From Woeseiaceae bacterium (GTDB taxonomy: Bacteria > Pseudomonadota > Gammaproteobacteria > Steroidobacterales > Woeseiaceae), in NCBI GenBank assembly GCA_013042375.1, contig JABDQH010000017.1:1-54468 (forward strand): a stretch of 54,468 nt of DNA. Direction: 5' to 3'. A program made the translations under genes and the position numbers. Shown piece by piece: positions 1 to 8,037 of this stretch (positions are counted from its first letter, which is position 1; each line of letters starts with the position of its first letter). Under the pieces are notes generated by a model. That model searched no databases. It had not been told where the DNA came from and worked only from the letters and a program-made list of their open reading frames with translations.

Positions 1-63
1 CGGCCAGGAGCTGCCGGTCAAATTATCGATTTCGGCTCGTGGTTGGCCAGCATGCGACTGCAG

Positions 64-564
64 CTATGCATCGAAAAACCGTTCTATGTCTTTTGCCAGC
101 ACGTCAAGCTGACCTGCTTCGATTCCCAGTTCGGCGTCGAGCCGCCACGGATCAGGATTACCACAATCATGTGAGATAAACGCTCTCAAACTAATGCGTC
201 CGGTATTGCCGCTAATCAGGGTCAGTCGAAAGTCACCTTCGAGCGACTCCCAAGACTTTTCACCGGACCAGCCTCGCCAATCTGTTGCCGCTTCACTGAA
301 TAGGCGAACCACGCCGTAGGGGTCGGTGTGACTCGATACACGCATGGTAGCCGTGTGCGAGTCAGAATGAATCGACGCTCTAAAGTACTCACCTTGTAGC
401 TCACTGAACTCCAGTTTGGTGTCGCTATTCGATGATTCTATAAGCACGTGATGTCGTCTTCGCGGTCGAATTTGTACGCCTTTGTCGAATGCCTGCTTTG
501 GGTCACGAGCCACCAGATTAATGCAGTTATCGCGACAGGCGGCTATGCGGAGTAAAGCTGTCAC
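64..564 (-). CDS. DUF6228 family protein
   Basis: Up to 166 residues, function unknown. The C-terminal two thirds carries the pattern I associate with DUF6228: DWRGWSGEKSWESLEGD followed by alternating hydrophobic strands and a terminal helix rich in acidic residues. There is no signal peptide or membrane segment, so a small cytoplasmic protein is likely. The longest frame opens with GTG right beside an 18-bp palindrome. Similarity begins only near residue 40 (an in-frame GTG starts VLIESS), so the true start may lie downstream. Base composition looks lower in G+C than the neighbouring enzymes, which would fit a recently acquired accessory gene. The family assignment is from memory of the pattern, not a search. 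Confidence 0.6.
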   Translation of the reverse strand: MTALLRIAACRDNCINLVARDPKQAFDKGVQIRPRRRHHVLIESSNSDTKLEFSELQGEYFRASIHSDSHTATMRVSSHTDPYGVVRLFSEAATDWRGWSGEKSWESLEGDFRLTLISGNTGRISLRAFISHDCGNPDPWRLDAELGIEAGQLDVLAKDIERFFDA

Positions 565-566
565 TG

Positions 567-584
567 ATCCGCCACGTGGCGGAT
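567..584. repeat. Perfect 18-bp palindrome
   Basis: ATCCGCCACGTGGCGGAT is identical to its own reverse complement. It lies between the stop of the EF-Tu-like gene and the GTG that opens the DUF6228 frame. No T-tract follows on either strand, so it is not a canonical intrinsic terminator. It could be an operator, an RNA hairpin or a protein-binding site. Confidence 0.55.
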
Positions 585-639
585 TGTTGAGCGCATCGAA
601 ATAAAACGTCCACGAACCCCCAGGACGGGCCTCTCGCTG

Positions 640-894
640 CTACGTCACCAGGTAAACCGTGTCGTGTTCCCTGGCGTGCTCGATCACCGAAATGCCGATA
701 TCGTCGCCGGGTTTGGCGGTGTCAATCGACTTGTGGTCCATTTCCATCGAGCCGACTTCCTGGGTGAAGTCCGATGTGTGGCCCTGGATATGGATGGTGT
801 CGCCCTCGTGAAGCTCACCGTCGGTGAGGATAACGCCGGCCACGTGGAGGTGATTGTAATAGTGCGTCACCGTGCCGATTTTCGTCTCAGTCAT
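640..894 (-). CDS. EF-Tu domain 2-like small protein
   Basis: An 84-residue protein made almost entirely of the beta-barrel fold of translation-factor domain 2. It runs from KIGTVTHYYNHLHVAGVIL through GDTIHIQGHTSDFTQEVGSM to a final strand ending VYLVT. Stand-alone proteins of this size and pattern are usually annotated 'translation elongation factor-like'. There is no GTPase domain, so it cannot itself be an elongation factor and its role is unknown. The ATG is preceded by a strong AGGAGGG ribosome site. It probably forms its own transcription unit, with DUF6228 downstream on the same strand and the Lrp gene 67 bases upstream on the same strand. Confidence 0.8.
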   Translation of the reverse strand: MTETKIGTVTHYYNHLHVAGVILTDGELHEGDTIHIQGHTSDFTQEVGSMEMDHKSIDTAKPGDDIGISVIEHAREHDTVYLVT

Positions 895-961
895 GTCGCC
901 CTCCTGACAGGGGCTGTCAGCCTTCCCTCTGCTTCAGCTTCCCCTCTATAGCCCGCGGCAG

Positions 962-1444
962 TCAATTCTGGGATGTACCTAAGTTCCGGAACGGCAGCGC
1001 CGTGTCCGCCTTGATCTCCTTCAGCACGATGTTGGATCGCACCTGCGAGACGCCGGGCAACCGGAAGATGAAGTCGTCGAGGAACGCGTTGTAGGCGTCG
1101 ATGTCCTCGACCACGACGCGCAGGTGAAAGTCGGCCTCGCCGCTGGTTGCGTAGCACTCGAGCACCTCGGGATGTCGCATGACCTCCTTGATGAAACGCT
1201 CGACGTTCTTCTGCTCATGCCGCGCGAGCGTCAAATGCACGATCGCCGAGAAGCCGAAACCGGCCTTGCGCGTGTCGACGATGGCGGCGTAGCGATCGAT
1301 GATGCCGGCTTCTTCCAGGCTCTTCACGCGCCGCCAGACCGCTGAGCTCGACATCCCCGTGCGCTCGGCGAGTTCCTGCATCGTCAGGCGGCTGTCCTGC
1401 TGCAACGCAGAAAGGATCTTGCGGTCTTTGGCATCCAGGGTCAA
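962..1444 (-). CDS. Lrp/AsnC family transcriptional regulator
   Basis: About 160 residues: an N-terminal winged helix-turn-helix (LDAKDRKILSALQQDSRLT, then a recognition helix in SSSAVWRRVKSLEEAG), followed by a RAM ligand-binding domain (roughly residues 65-145) that normally senses an amino acid. I chose the TTG at 1444. It gives the usual family length and follows GGGA, and a good minus-strand -10 (TACAAT, 1476-1481) lies only about 30 bases upstream. An ATG at 1495 is in frame but would lie upstream of that promoter and has no ribosome site. The gene is divergent from the indolepyruvate oxidoreductase, so control of that gene and of itself in response to an aromatic amino acid is the likely job (inference). 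Confidence 0.9.
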   Translation of the reverse strand: MTLDAKDRKILSALQQDSRLTMQELAERTGMSSSAVWRRVKSLEEAGIIDRYAAIVDTRKAGFGFSAIVHLTLARHEQKNVERFIKEVMRHPEVLECYATSGEADFHLRVVVEDIDAYNAFLDDFIFRLPGVSQVRSNIVLKEIKADTALPFRNLGTSQN

Positions 1445-1550
1445 TTTTGTCCCATTAATTAATAAATTTCGCAATATTGTACCTAAAAATGGCATCAGAC
1501 CGGGATGATCGGCACCTTTTTTCGGACCGTGTGCGAGATACTGTGTGGCT
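1445..1550. promoter_or_regulatory. Divergent Lrp/oxidoreductase control region
   Basis: 106 bases, with an AT-rich block at 1441-1490 that stands out from the GC-rich surroundings. It holds two short perfect palindromes, ATTAATTAAT (1454-1463) and CAATATTG (1472-1479), whose centres are 17 bp apart. A minus-strand -10 candidate, TACAAT (1476-1481), overlaps the second. AT-rich, weakly palindromic sites are typical for Lrp-type regulators, so this is the likely operator. The exact sites are inferred. Confidence 0.5.
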
Positions 1551-4500
1551 ATGCTCGACAACTACGAACTCCTGGACCGTTACCGCCGTGAATCGGGCCG
1601 CGTCCTGCTGACCGGGACCCAGGCCCTCGTGCGCATCCCGCTCATGCAGCGCACGATGGACCGGGCGGCCGGGCTCGACACCGCCGGCTTCATCAGTGGC
1701 TACCGCGGTTCGCCGCTCGGCATGGTCGATCTCGAGCTGTGGCGCGCCCAGCGCTTCCTCGAAGAGAACGGCATCGAGTTCCTGCCGGCCGTCAACGAGG
1801 ACCTGGCGGCGACGGCCGTTCTCGGCTCGCAGCAGGTCGAAACGGACCCGGACAAGCAGGTCGACGGCGTATTCGGCATCTGGTACGGCAAGGGGCCTGG
1901 CGTCGACCGCGCGGGTGACGCGCTCAAACACGGCAACGCGTACGGGAGCTCGCCGAATGGCGGCGTACTCGTCGTCGCCGGCGACGATCACGGCTGCATC
2001 TCGTCGTCGATGCCGCACCAGTCGGACGTGGCGTTCCTGACGTTCATGATGCCGTGGCTCAACCCGGCCAGCGTCGCCGAGTATCTCGAGTACGGCCTGT
2101 ATGGCATCGCCTTGTCGCGCTTCTCGGGCATGTGGGTCGGCTTCAAGGCGATCACAGAGACCGTCGAGTCGGCGATGTCCGTCGAGCTGCCGCCCTACCC
2201 GCAATTCGTGACGCCCGCCGACTACCAGCCGCCGCATGCCGGCCTGCACTATCGCTGGCCCGACTTCCCGGGCCCGCAGATCGAGGAACGCCTCGAGGCC
2301 AAGAAAGCCGCGACGCTCGCGTTCGCCGCCGCCAACCCGATCGATAAGAAGATTTTCGACGTGCCCGACGCGCGCTTCGGCATCGTCACGACGGGCAAGG
2401 GCCATCTCGACCTCATGGAAGCCCTGCGGCTGCTCGGCATCGACGAGACGCAAGCGCGCAGAATCGGTATCGACGTCTACAAGGTCGGTCTCGTGTGGCC
2501 CCTGGAGCCCGAAGGCGCGCTCGACTTCGTGAAGAACAAGCGCGAAGTGCTCGTCGTCGAGGAGAAGCGCGGCATCATCGAGAGCCAGTTCAAGGAATAT
2601 TTCTACGACTACCCGGGCCGCAAGCCCGAGCGCATGGTCGGCAAGGAAGACGAGGAAGGCGACCGGCTGGTGCCGTGGACCGGCGAGTTGTCGCCGCTCG
2701 AACTGGTACCGCTGGTCGCGCAGCGCCTCGATCGGGTCTTCGGCGGCAGCCGCTTCTCGGATCGCGCCGGCGACCTGCAACGACGCCCGTGCGTCATCAA
2801 CGTCGCGGGCGCCCAGCGCATCCCCTTCTTCTGCTCGGGCTGTCCGCACAATAGCTCGACGAAGGTGCCCGAAGGATCGAAAGCGCTGGCCGGCATCGGC
2901 TGCCATTTCATGGCGAGCTGGATGGACCGGGATACCGACGGCCTGATCCAGATGGGCGGCGAAGGCGTCAACTGGGTCGCCCGATCGAAGTTCAACGGCG
3001 ACCGCCACGTGTTTCAGAACCTCGGGGACGGGACCTTCTATCACTCGGGATCGGTGGCCATTCGCCAGGCGATCGCGGCCGGCACCAACATCACCTACAA
3101 GATCCTCTTCAACGACGCCGTCGCGATGACGGGCGGACAGCCCGTGGATGGCCCGCTGAGTGTCGACGGTATCGCGCAGTCCGTGCGCGCCGAAGGCGTG
3201 GATCGGATCGCCGTCGTATCCGATGAGCCCGAGCGGTTCGACGCCGGCGACTTCCCGCCGGGCACCACGATTTCGCATCGCCGCGAACTCGACGCGGTGC
3301 AGCGCGAGTTGCGCGACATTCCGGGCGTCACCGTCCTGGTCTATGCGCAGATGTGCGCCACCGAGAAACGCCGCCGCCGCAAGCGCGGCAAACTCGAAGA
3401 TCCGGGCAAATTTGTCGTCATAAACGAACTCGTCTGCGAGGGCTGCGGCGACTGCTCGGTGGAATCGAATTGCCTGTCGGTCGTGCCGAAAGAAACGCCG
3501 CTCGGGCGCAAACGACAGATCGACCAGCACAGCTGCAACAAGGACTTTTCCTGCGTCAACGGCTTCTGCCCGAGTTTCGTGACGGTCGAGGGAAACATCG
3601 AACGCGCCGACGCCGCCCCCGGCTTCGCCGCAGAGCTCGCCCGCCTCAGTGCCGCACTGCCGGCAGCCGAGGTACCGGCGATAAACCACTGCTACGACCT
3701 GCTCGTCACCGGGGTCGGCGGCACGGGCGTCATCACCGTGGGCGCACTGATCACGATGGCGGCGCACCTCGAACGCAAGGGTGCGAGCGAACTCGACTTC
3801 ATGGGCTTCGCCCAGAAGTTCGGCCCCGTGTTGAGCTACCTGCGCATCGCCAACGAGCCGGCGCACATCAACCAGGTGCGCATCGAGAAGGCGCGTGCCG
3901 ACGCGCTGATCGGCTGCGACCTCGTCGTGAGTTCGTCGCCAAAGGCGTCGATCACCTATAAGCACGGGCATACGCGGGCGCTCGTCAACCTGGCCGAAAT
4001 GCCGACCGGCAATTTCGTGCAGCAGCGCGACGCGACGCTGCGCAGCGACGAGCGCATAAGCGCGATCGAGGCCGCCGTCGGCGACGGCAATCTCGCGACG
4101 CTCGACGCCAATTCGCTGGCGCGTCGCATCATGGGGGACGCCATCTACGCCAACGTCATGATGACGGGCGCCGCCTGGCAACTGGGCCTGGTTCCGGTCT
4201 CGCTCGACGCCCTGATGCGTGCCATCGAGCTCAACGGCGTCAAGATCGACGAGAACAAGCAGGCTTTCACATGGGGGCGCATCGCGGCGCACGACCCGGA
4301 CGGGATCCAGGGCCTGCTCGACGGCACGCCCGACGACGCCGAGACACTCGATGCGATGCTCGAGCGTCGCCGGGCATACCTCGTGGACTACCAGGACGAA
4401 GCGCTTGCCGAGCGCTACGTGGCGCTCGTCCGGCGCGTCCGCGAAGCAGAAGCTGCGGCAGGGACCGGTGAGCGCCTGGCCGCAGCCGTGGCCCGCGCCT

Positions 4501-4991
4501 ACTTCCGGCTGCTCGCCTACAAGGACGAATACGAGGTCGCCCGCCTGCACACGGACCCGGCATTCCTCGACCGTCTGCGCGGCGAATTCGGCCGCCGGGC
4601 ACGCTGGCGCTTCCATCTCGCGCCGCCCCTGCTCGGCGGCCAGCGCGACGCGCGCGGGCGGCCATTGAAACGCGAATTCGGCCGCTGGATCCTGCCGCTG
4701 TTCCGTATGCTGGCCCGGCTACGCGGGCTGCGGGGCACGGCATTCGACCTCTTCGGCTACACGGCCGAACGCCGCATGGAACGCAGGCTCATCGTCGAGT
4801 TCGAGGAGACCGTCGACGCCGTGCTGGCCGCGCTCGGCGAATCCGGGGGCGATGCCGCGGCCGAAGTCATCGAGCCCTGGCTCGATATCCGCGGCTTTGG
4901 CCCCGTCAAGGAAACCGCCGTCGACGAGGTGCGGCAACGTGTCGCCGCGGCGCTCGCCAAACTCGCACAACGCGAGGAAAAAGCTGCGTAG
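1551..4991 (+). CDS. Fused indolepyruvate ferredoxin oxidoreductase family protein
   Basis: A 1146-residue fusion of the 2-oxoacid:ferredoxin oxidoreductase modules. It has an N-terminal pyrimidine-binding/transketolase-like region (GYRGSPLGMVDLELW), a TPP-binding region (MGGEGVNW, then DGTFYHSG and an FNDAVAMTGGQP metal/TPP loop), an iron-sulfur segment with CEGCGDC (Cys629, 632, 635) and further cysteines to about 660, and a C-terminal gamma domain (TGVGGTGVITVG) with an extra helical tail. The family oxidatively decarboxylates aryl or branched 2-oxoacids made by transamination of amino acids and passes electrons to ferredoxin. The start is the ATG at 1551; a GTG two codons upstream is possible. 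The divergent Lrp-type regulator fits a role in amino-acid breakdown. The substrate cannot be read from sequence. Confidence 0.93.
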   Translation: MLDNYELLDRYRRESGRVLLTGTQALVRIPLMQRTMDRAAGLDTAGFISGYRGSPLGMVDLELWRAQRFLEENGIEFLPAVNEDLAATAVLGSQQVETDPDKQVDGVFGIWYGKGPGVDRAGDALKHGNAYGSSPNGGVLVVAGDDHGCISSSMPHQSDVAFLTFMMPWLNPASVAEYLEYGLYGIALSRFSGMWVGFKAITETVESAMSVELPPYPQFVTPADYQPPHAGLHYRWPDFPGPQIEERLEAKKAATLAFAAANPIDKKIFDVPDARFGIVTTGKGHLDLMEALRLLGIDETQARRIGIDVYKVGLVWPLEPEGALDFVKNKREVLVVEEKRGIIESQFKEYFYDYPGRKPERMVGKEDEEGDRLVPWTGELSPLELVPLVAQRLDRVFGGSRFSDRAGDLQRRPCVINVAGAQRIPFFCSGCPHNSSTKVPEGSKALAGIGCHFMASWMDRDTDGLIQMGGEGVNWVARSKFNGDRHVFQNLGDGTFYHSGSVAIRQAIAAGTNITYKILFNDAVAMTGGQPVDGPLSVDGIAQSVRAEGVDRIAVVSDEPERFDAGDFPPGTTISHRRELDAVQRELRDIPGVTVLVYAQMCATEKRRRRKRGKLEDPGKFVVINELVCEGCGDCSVESNCLSVVPKETPLGRKRQIDQHSCNKDFSCVNGFCPSFVTVEGNIERADAAPGFAAELARLSAALPAAEVPAINHCYDLLVTGVGGTGVITVGALITMAAHLERKGASELDFMGFAQKFGPVLSYLRIANEPAHINQVRIEKARADALIGCDLVVSSSPKASITYKHGHTRALVNLAEMPTGNFVQQRDATLRSDERISAIEAAVGDGNLATLDANSLARRIMGDAIYANVMMTGAAWQLGLVPVSLDALMRAIELNGVKIDENKQAFTWGRIAAHDPDGIQGLLDGTPDDAETLDAMLERRRAYLVDYQDEALAERYVALVRRVREAEAAAGTGERLAAAVARAYFRLLAYKDEYEVARLHTDPAFLDRLRGEFGRRARWRFHLAPPLLGGQRDARGRPLKREFGRWILPLFRMLARLRGLRGTAFDLFGYTAERRMERRLIVEFEETVDAVLAALGESGGDAAAEVIEPWLDIRGFGPVKETAVDEVRQRVAAALAKLAQREEKAA

Positions 4992-5002
4992 AATGGCGCC
5001 CC

Positions 5003-6028
5003 ATGCAGGGCATCCGCAGCGAATTCGACGGCCGTCCCGACGACGGCGCAACGATGGTCGTCGCCGATGGCGTCTCGTGGCTGCGCATGCCGCTGCCTTT
5101 CCGGCTCAACCACATCAATCTCTGGCTGCTGCGCAATGACCGCGATTGCGTCATCGTCGACACCGGGATGGGTATGAAGACCTGCCACGACACCTGGGAC
5201 GCCGTGCTTGCCGGCGAACTGAAGGACGCAACCGTCAGCGGCGTCGTGGTCACACACATGCACCCCGATCACGCGGGCTGTGCCGGCTGGCTGGTCGACA
5301 GGCTCGCGACCGACTTCTGGATGACGCGCCAGGAATACCTGATGTGTCGGGTACTGGTCACGGATACCAATGCAGACGTGCCCGAGCCGGCGCTGCGTTT
5401 CTACCGTGCCGCCGGATTCTCGGCGGAACAGCTCGAAACCTACAAGGCCCATTTCGGCATGTTCGGCAAGTTCGTACCCGACATGCCGCGATCCTACCGT
5501 CGCCTGCGTGACCGGGAGCAGCCCGACTTCGACGGCGGTGCATGGGAGGTTGTCATCGGCCGAGGGCATTCGCCCGAACATGCCTGTCTGTTCGATGCCG
5601 AGCGCAATGTCGTGATTGCGGGTGACCAGATCCTGCCGACGATCTCGCCGAACGTCAGCGTGTGGCCGACCGAGCCGCAGGCGAATCCGCTGGGCGACTT
5701 CTTCGATTCGATCAGCACGCTCGAGGCGCGATTGCCCGAGGACGTGCTCGTGCTGCCCGCGCACGGTACGCCGTTTCGCGGCGCGCACGCACGGCTCGAA
5801 GCCCTGCGCAAGGAACACACGGACAAGCTGAATGCGCTACTGGAAAACGGCGGCAGTCCGCGGCGCGCGGTGGACACGTTCACCGATCTGTTCGGCCGGC
5901 CTATCGACGATCGCAACCGTGTCATGGCGACCGGCGAGGCGCTCGCGCATCTGCACTACCTGGTGGAAAACGGTGACATGGTCGCCGACGTCGACGACGA
6001 CCATGTCACCTGGTTCCGCAGGCGCTGA
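5003..6028 (+). CDS. MBL-fold metallo-hydrolase
   Basis: 341 residues with the full metallo-beta-lactamase-fold metal set: HMHPDH (His85, His87, Asp89, His90), then a GRGHSPEH histidine, AGDQILP aspartate and PAHGTPF histidine, so two metal ions are expected. There is no signal peptide, so it is cytoplasmic. The C-terminal 70 residues form a helical extension, as in hydroxyacylglutathione-hydrolase-like and lactonase-like members. It starts 11 bases after the oxidoreductase stop, so the two are probably cotranscribed and it may act on a thioester or lactone product of the same pathway (inference). The substrate is unknown. Confidence 0.9.
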   Translation: MQGIRSEFDGRPDDGATMVVADGVSWLRMPLPFRLNHINLWLLRNDRDCVIVDTGMGMKTCHDTWDAVLAGELKDATVSGVVVTHMHPDHAGCAGWLVDRLATDFWMTRQEYLMCRVLVTDTNADVPEPALRFYRAAGFSAEQLETYKAHFGMFGKFVPDMPRSYRRLRDREQPDFDGGAWEVVIGRGHSPEHACLFDAERNVVIAGDQILPTISPNVSVWPTEPQANPLGDFFDSISTLEARLPEDVLVLPAHGTPFRGAHARLEALRKEHTDKLNALLENGGSPRRAVDTFTDLFGRPIDDRNRVMATGEALAHLHYLVENGDMVADVDDDHVTWFRRR

Positions 6029-6030
6029 CT

Positions 6031-6049
6031 AGCCGCCTGTTCGGCTTTT
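6031..6049 (+). terminator. Probable weak intrinsic terminator
   Basis: AGCCG and CGGCT form a 5-bp stem around a 6-base loop, followed by TTTT, directly after the MBL-fold hydrolase stop codon and before the convergent YegP-type gene. Confidence 0.5.
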
Positions 6050-6055
6050 CGACAA

Positions 6056-6388
6056 TCAGGTCTGGTCGTCGATGGACGCGCCGGGCGCGTTCTTGGCCAC
6101 GCTCTTCATGCCGTTGCGGCAACCCGACTCGGACGAGTACGACTGGCTCGTGCCGATGCACTGGCCGTTGGTCGAACACAGCCGAAACGTGAACTTGCCC
6201 GACGCCGTCGTCTTCTTCTCGAAGCGATCCGGGTCCTGCGAATTCTTGCGCACGGACTCGACGCCGTTCATGCAACTCGCTTTCTTGCTATAGCCTTCAC
6301 TGCTCATGATGTTCTGGCCGTTGGAGGCTTTCAGGCGAAAGCGAAATTCGCCCCTCTTGTCTTTGTAGATTTCGAATTTTCCTGCCAT
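6056..6388 (-). CDS. YegP/DUF1508 family protein
   Basis: 110 residues made of two tandem copies of the roughly 50-residue DUF1508 unit. The first begins KFEIYKDKRGEFRFRLKASN and the second, near residue 54, contains KFTFRLCSTNGQCIGTSQSY. Each unit has the F-(Y)-D-x(5)-FRFRL-x-A-x-NGQ pattern and ends with a short helix (NGVESVRKN; NGMKSVAKN). E. coli YegP has the same two-unit layout. The family is small and cytoplasmic, of unknown function and often linked to stress. A strong AGGGAGA ribosome site precedes the ATG. Dodecin lies just upstream on the same strand, so the two may share a transcript. Confidence 0.9.
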   Translation of the reverse strand: MAGKFEIYKDKRGEFRFRLKASNGQNIMSSEGYSKKASCMNGVESVRKNSQDPDRFEKKTTASGKFTFRLCSTNGQCIGTSQSYSSESGCRNGMKSVAKNAPGASIDDQT

Positions 6389-6430
6389 TGAGGTTTCTCC
6401 CTAGTGGAATTTGTTTGGCGTCTGCTCATC

Positions 6431-6631
6431 CTATTTGACGACGAACGTGACCTTCATCGTCACGCGGTATTCGTCTACCTCGCCGTCCTTGACGACGACT
6501 TTCTGTTCCTTGACCCAGGCGCCTTCGATATTTTGCACAGTTTTGGACATTTTGCGAATTCCGGTGCGGACCGCATCCTCGAAGCTCTTCGACGACGATG
6601 TCGATATTTCGGATGTTTTTGCAACGCTCAT
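6431..6631 (-). CDS. Dodecin family protein
   Basis: 66 residues. The sequence VAKTSEISTSSSKSFEDAV, followed by a helix, then NIEGAWVKEQKVVVKDG and YRVTMKVTFVV, is the dodecin signature: one helix packed on a three-stranded sheet that assembles into a hollow dodecamer binding and storing flavins (or CoA in some bacteria). The conserved tryptophan of the flavin-stacking site is present in GAWVKEQ. The ATG at 6631 is preceded by AAGGAG at good spacing. Longer frames that start upstream have no similarity. Confidence 0.93.
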   Translation of the reverse strand: MSVAKTSEISTSSSKSFEDAVRTGIRKMSKTVQNIEGAWVKEQKVVVKDGEVDEYRVTMKVTFVVK

Positions 6632-6786
6632 GGAGTGTCTCCTTTTTGTTTGGCAGATGATAGAATCCCGGCAGGCCGCCCGCCGGCAAGGCCCAATCAT
6701 GAACCAAACAGGCGGCGGTGTCAGTCCGGACTTCCCGTACCACAGGTCGGGACGATTCCGGGAGACAACACAGAGGGAGCAAACTC

Positions 6787-7977
6787 ATGAGAACAATCAT
6801 CTGCGCGGTCGTTGTGGCAGCCTTCGCCCTCAGCGCACCGCAAGCAGCGATCGCGGGCAATAGCGCGGACCAGGGCTACTTCTCGATGATGGGGTCCTAC
6901 GTCGACGATGACGAGCCGCGGGGCCTCGAGGATGCCATCAACGGCTTTGCCTTCGATCTTGGCTATGGCATCAACGACAACTGGAACGTGGAAGCCGGCG
7001 TGACGCTGGCCGGGCCGAAAGCCACACTTCCGGGCGTAACAGACGAGGACCACTTCGGCCTGGAGGTCGACGTCCAGCGCGTGTTTCGCCGTGGCGAGCG
7101 GTTCAACCCTTACCTGAGCGCAGGTGTCGGCCATTTCCGGATCAGCAGGGCCACCGAAGACAAGTCGGGCGTATCGATGTCGCTCGGCGCAGGTTTCTTC
7201 CTCGACATATCCAACCGCGTGGCACTGCGAGCAGAGGCCAAGCGGCGCCGCGACAAGGCGCTGCCTGACACCCGTTTCGACACGCTCGTCAACTTCGGCA
7301 TCATGGTCCCGTTCGGCGGGATATCGCCGAAATGGGTCGATTCAGACGGTGACGGCGTCGAAGACGGCTCGGACAACTGCCCCAACACGAGGGCCGGCGC
7401 GAAGGTCGACGCATTCGGTTGCGAGATCGTCGCCGCAGTCGTGCCGCCCAGGGACAGCGACGGTGACGGCGTAATCGATGACAATGACGAGTGTCCGAAT
7501 ACGCCGAGAGGCGCCGAGGTCGACGACAAGGGCTGCGAGCTCGACGACGACGGCGACGGCGTCGTCAACCGGCTCGACGAGTGCCCGGGCACGCCCGCAG
7601 GCGTCCAGGTCGACATCAAGGGCTGCGAGATCAAGGCAGAAATCCGGCTCGAAGGCGTCAATTTCGAAACCAACTCCGACCGGCTGCTGCCGGGCGCGAC
7701 GGCCATCCTCAATGACGCGGCGGCGACGCTGCGCAAGAATCCGTCGATCAAGGTGGAAGTGGCCGGTCATACCGACAGCGACGGCGCAGCTGCGTACAAC
7801 GAGGGGCTGTCGTCCCGCCGGGCGCAGACGGTGCGCGACTATCTCGCGTCCAATGGCGTCGACGCCAGCCGCATGACGGTTCGCGGCTACGGCGAGTCTC
7901 AGCCGATCGCCGACAACGCCACGGCCGCGGGCAAGGCACAGAATCGCCGCGTCGTCCTGCGTATCACGGACCGTTAG
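6787..7977 (+). CDS. OmpA family outer-membrane protein with thrombospondin type-3 repeats
   Basis: 396 residues: signal peptide 1-23 (cleavage after AIA), an N-terminal eight-strand-type beta-barrel (about 27-175), three acidic thrombospondin type-3 repeats (about 185-280) and a C-terminal OmpA domain (about 285-396). The OmpA domain has GHTDSDGA and NRRVVLRI, which bind peptidoglycan. It is expected to anchor the outer membrane to the cell wall, with the acidic linker binding calcium. The start at 6787 follows GAGGGAG; upstream in-frame codons lack a signal sequence. It is transcribed away from dodecin across a 155-base gap and ends at a strong terminator. Confidence 0.95.
   Translation: MRTIICAVVVAAFALSAPQAAIAGNSADQGYFSMMGSYVDDDEPRGLEDAINGFAFDLGYGINDNWNVEAGVTLAGPKATLPGVTDEDHFGLEVDVQRVFRRGERFNPYLSAGVGHFRISRATEDKSGVSMSLGAGFFLDISNRVALRAEAKRRRDKALPDTRFDTLVNFGIMVPFGGISPKWVDSDGDGVEDGSDNCPNTRAGAKVDAFGCEIVAAVVPPRDSDGDGVIDDNDECPNTPRGAEVDDKGCELDDDGDGVVNRLDECPGTPAGVQVDIKGCEIKAEIRLEGVNFETNSDRLLPGATAILNDAAATLRKNPSIKVEVAGHTDSDGAAAYNEGLSSRRAQTVRDYLASNGVDASRMTVRGYGESQPIADNATAAGKAQNRRVVLRITDR
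7339..7629 (+). repeat. Three thrombospondin type-3 (D-x-DGDGV) coding repeats
   Basis: The OmpA-family gene carries three in-frame units opening SDGDGVEDG, SDGDGVIDD and DDGDGVVNR. Each is followed by a cysteine and proline (D-x-CP), then G-A/V-x-VD-x-x-GCE. The DxDGDG loops are classic calcium ligands and the paired cysteines probably form disulphides. Confidence 0.85.
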
Positions 7978-8001
7978 GACGCGGTCGACGTACCATCACG
8001 A

Positions 8002-8037
8002 GGCCCGCGAGTAGTTGCGACTACTTGCGGGCCTTTT
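8002..8037 (+). terminator. Strong intrinsic terminator of the OmpA gene
   Basis: GGCCCGC (8002-8008) pairs with GCGGGCC (8027-8033), and AGTAGT pairs with ACTACT inside, around a TGCG loop, followed by TTTT on the plus strand. The right arm overlaps the last codons and stop of the convergent signalling gene, so the hairpin also forms at the 3' end of that transcript, but without a T-tract. Confidence 0.85.

Noticed and set aside
1..63. Possible gene end at the left edge
   Set aside because: No frame in these 63 bases shows family character. The plus-strand frame is antisense to the DUF6228 gene.
1455..4616. Very long open frame antisense to the oxidoreductase (over 1000 codons)
   Set aside because: It mirrors the codon structure of the real gene, is dominated by Arg/Ala/Val/Asp runs and has no recognisable motif. 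Long antisense frames are expected in GC-rich coding DNA.
6718..6786. Longer N-terminus for the OmpA-family protein
   Set aside because: A signal peptide and strong ribosome site identify the ATG at 6787. The extra residues are charged and non-conserved.
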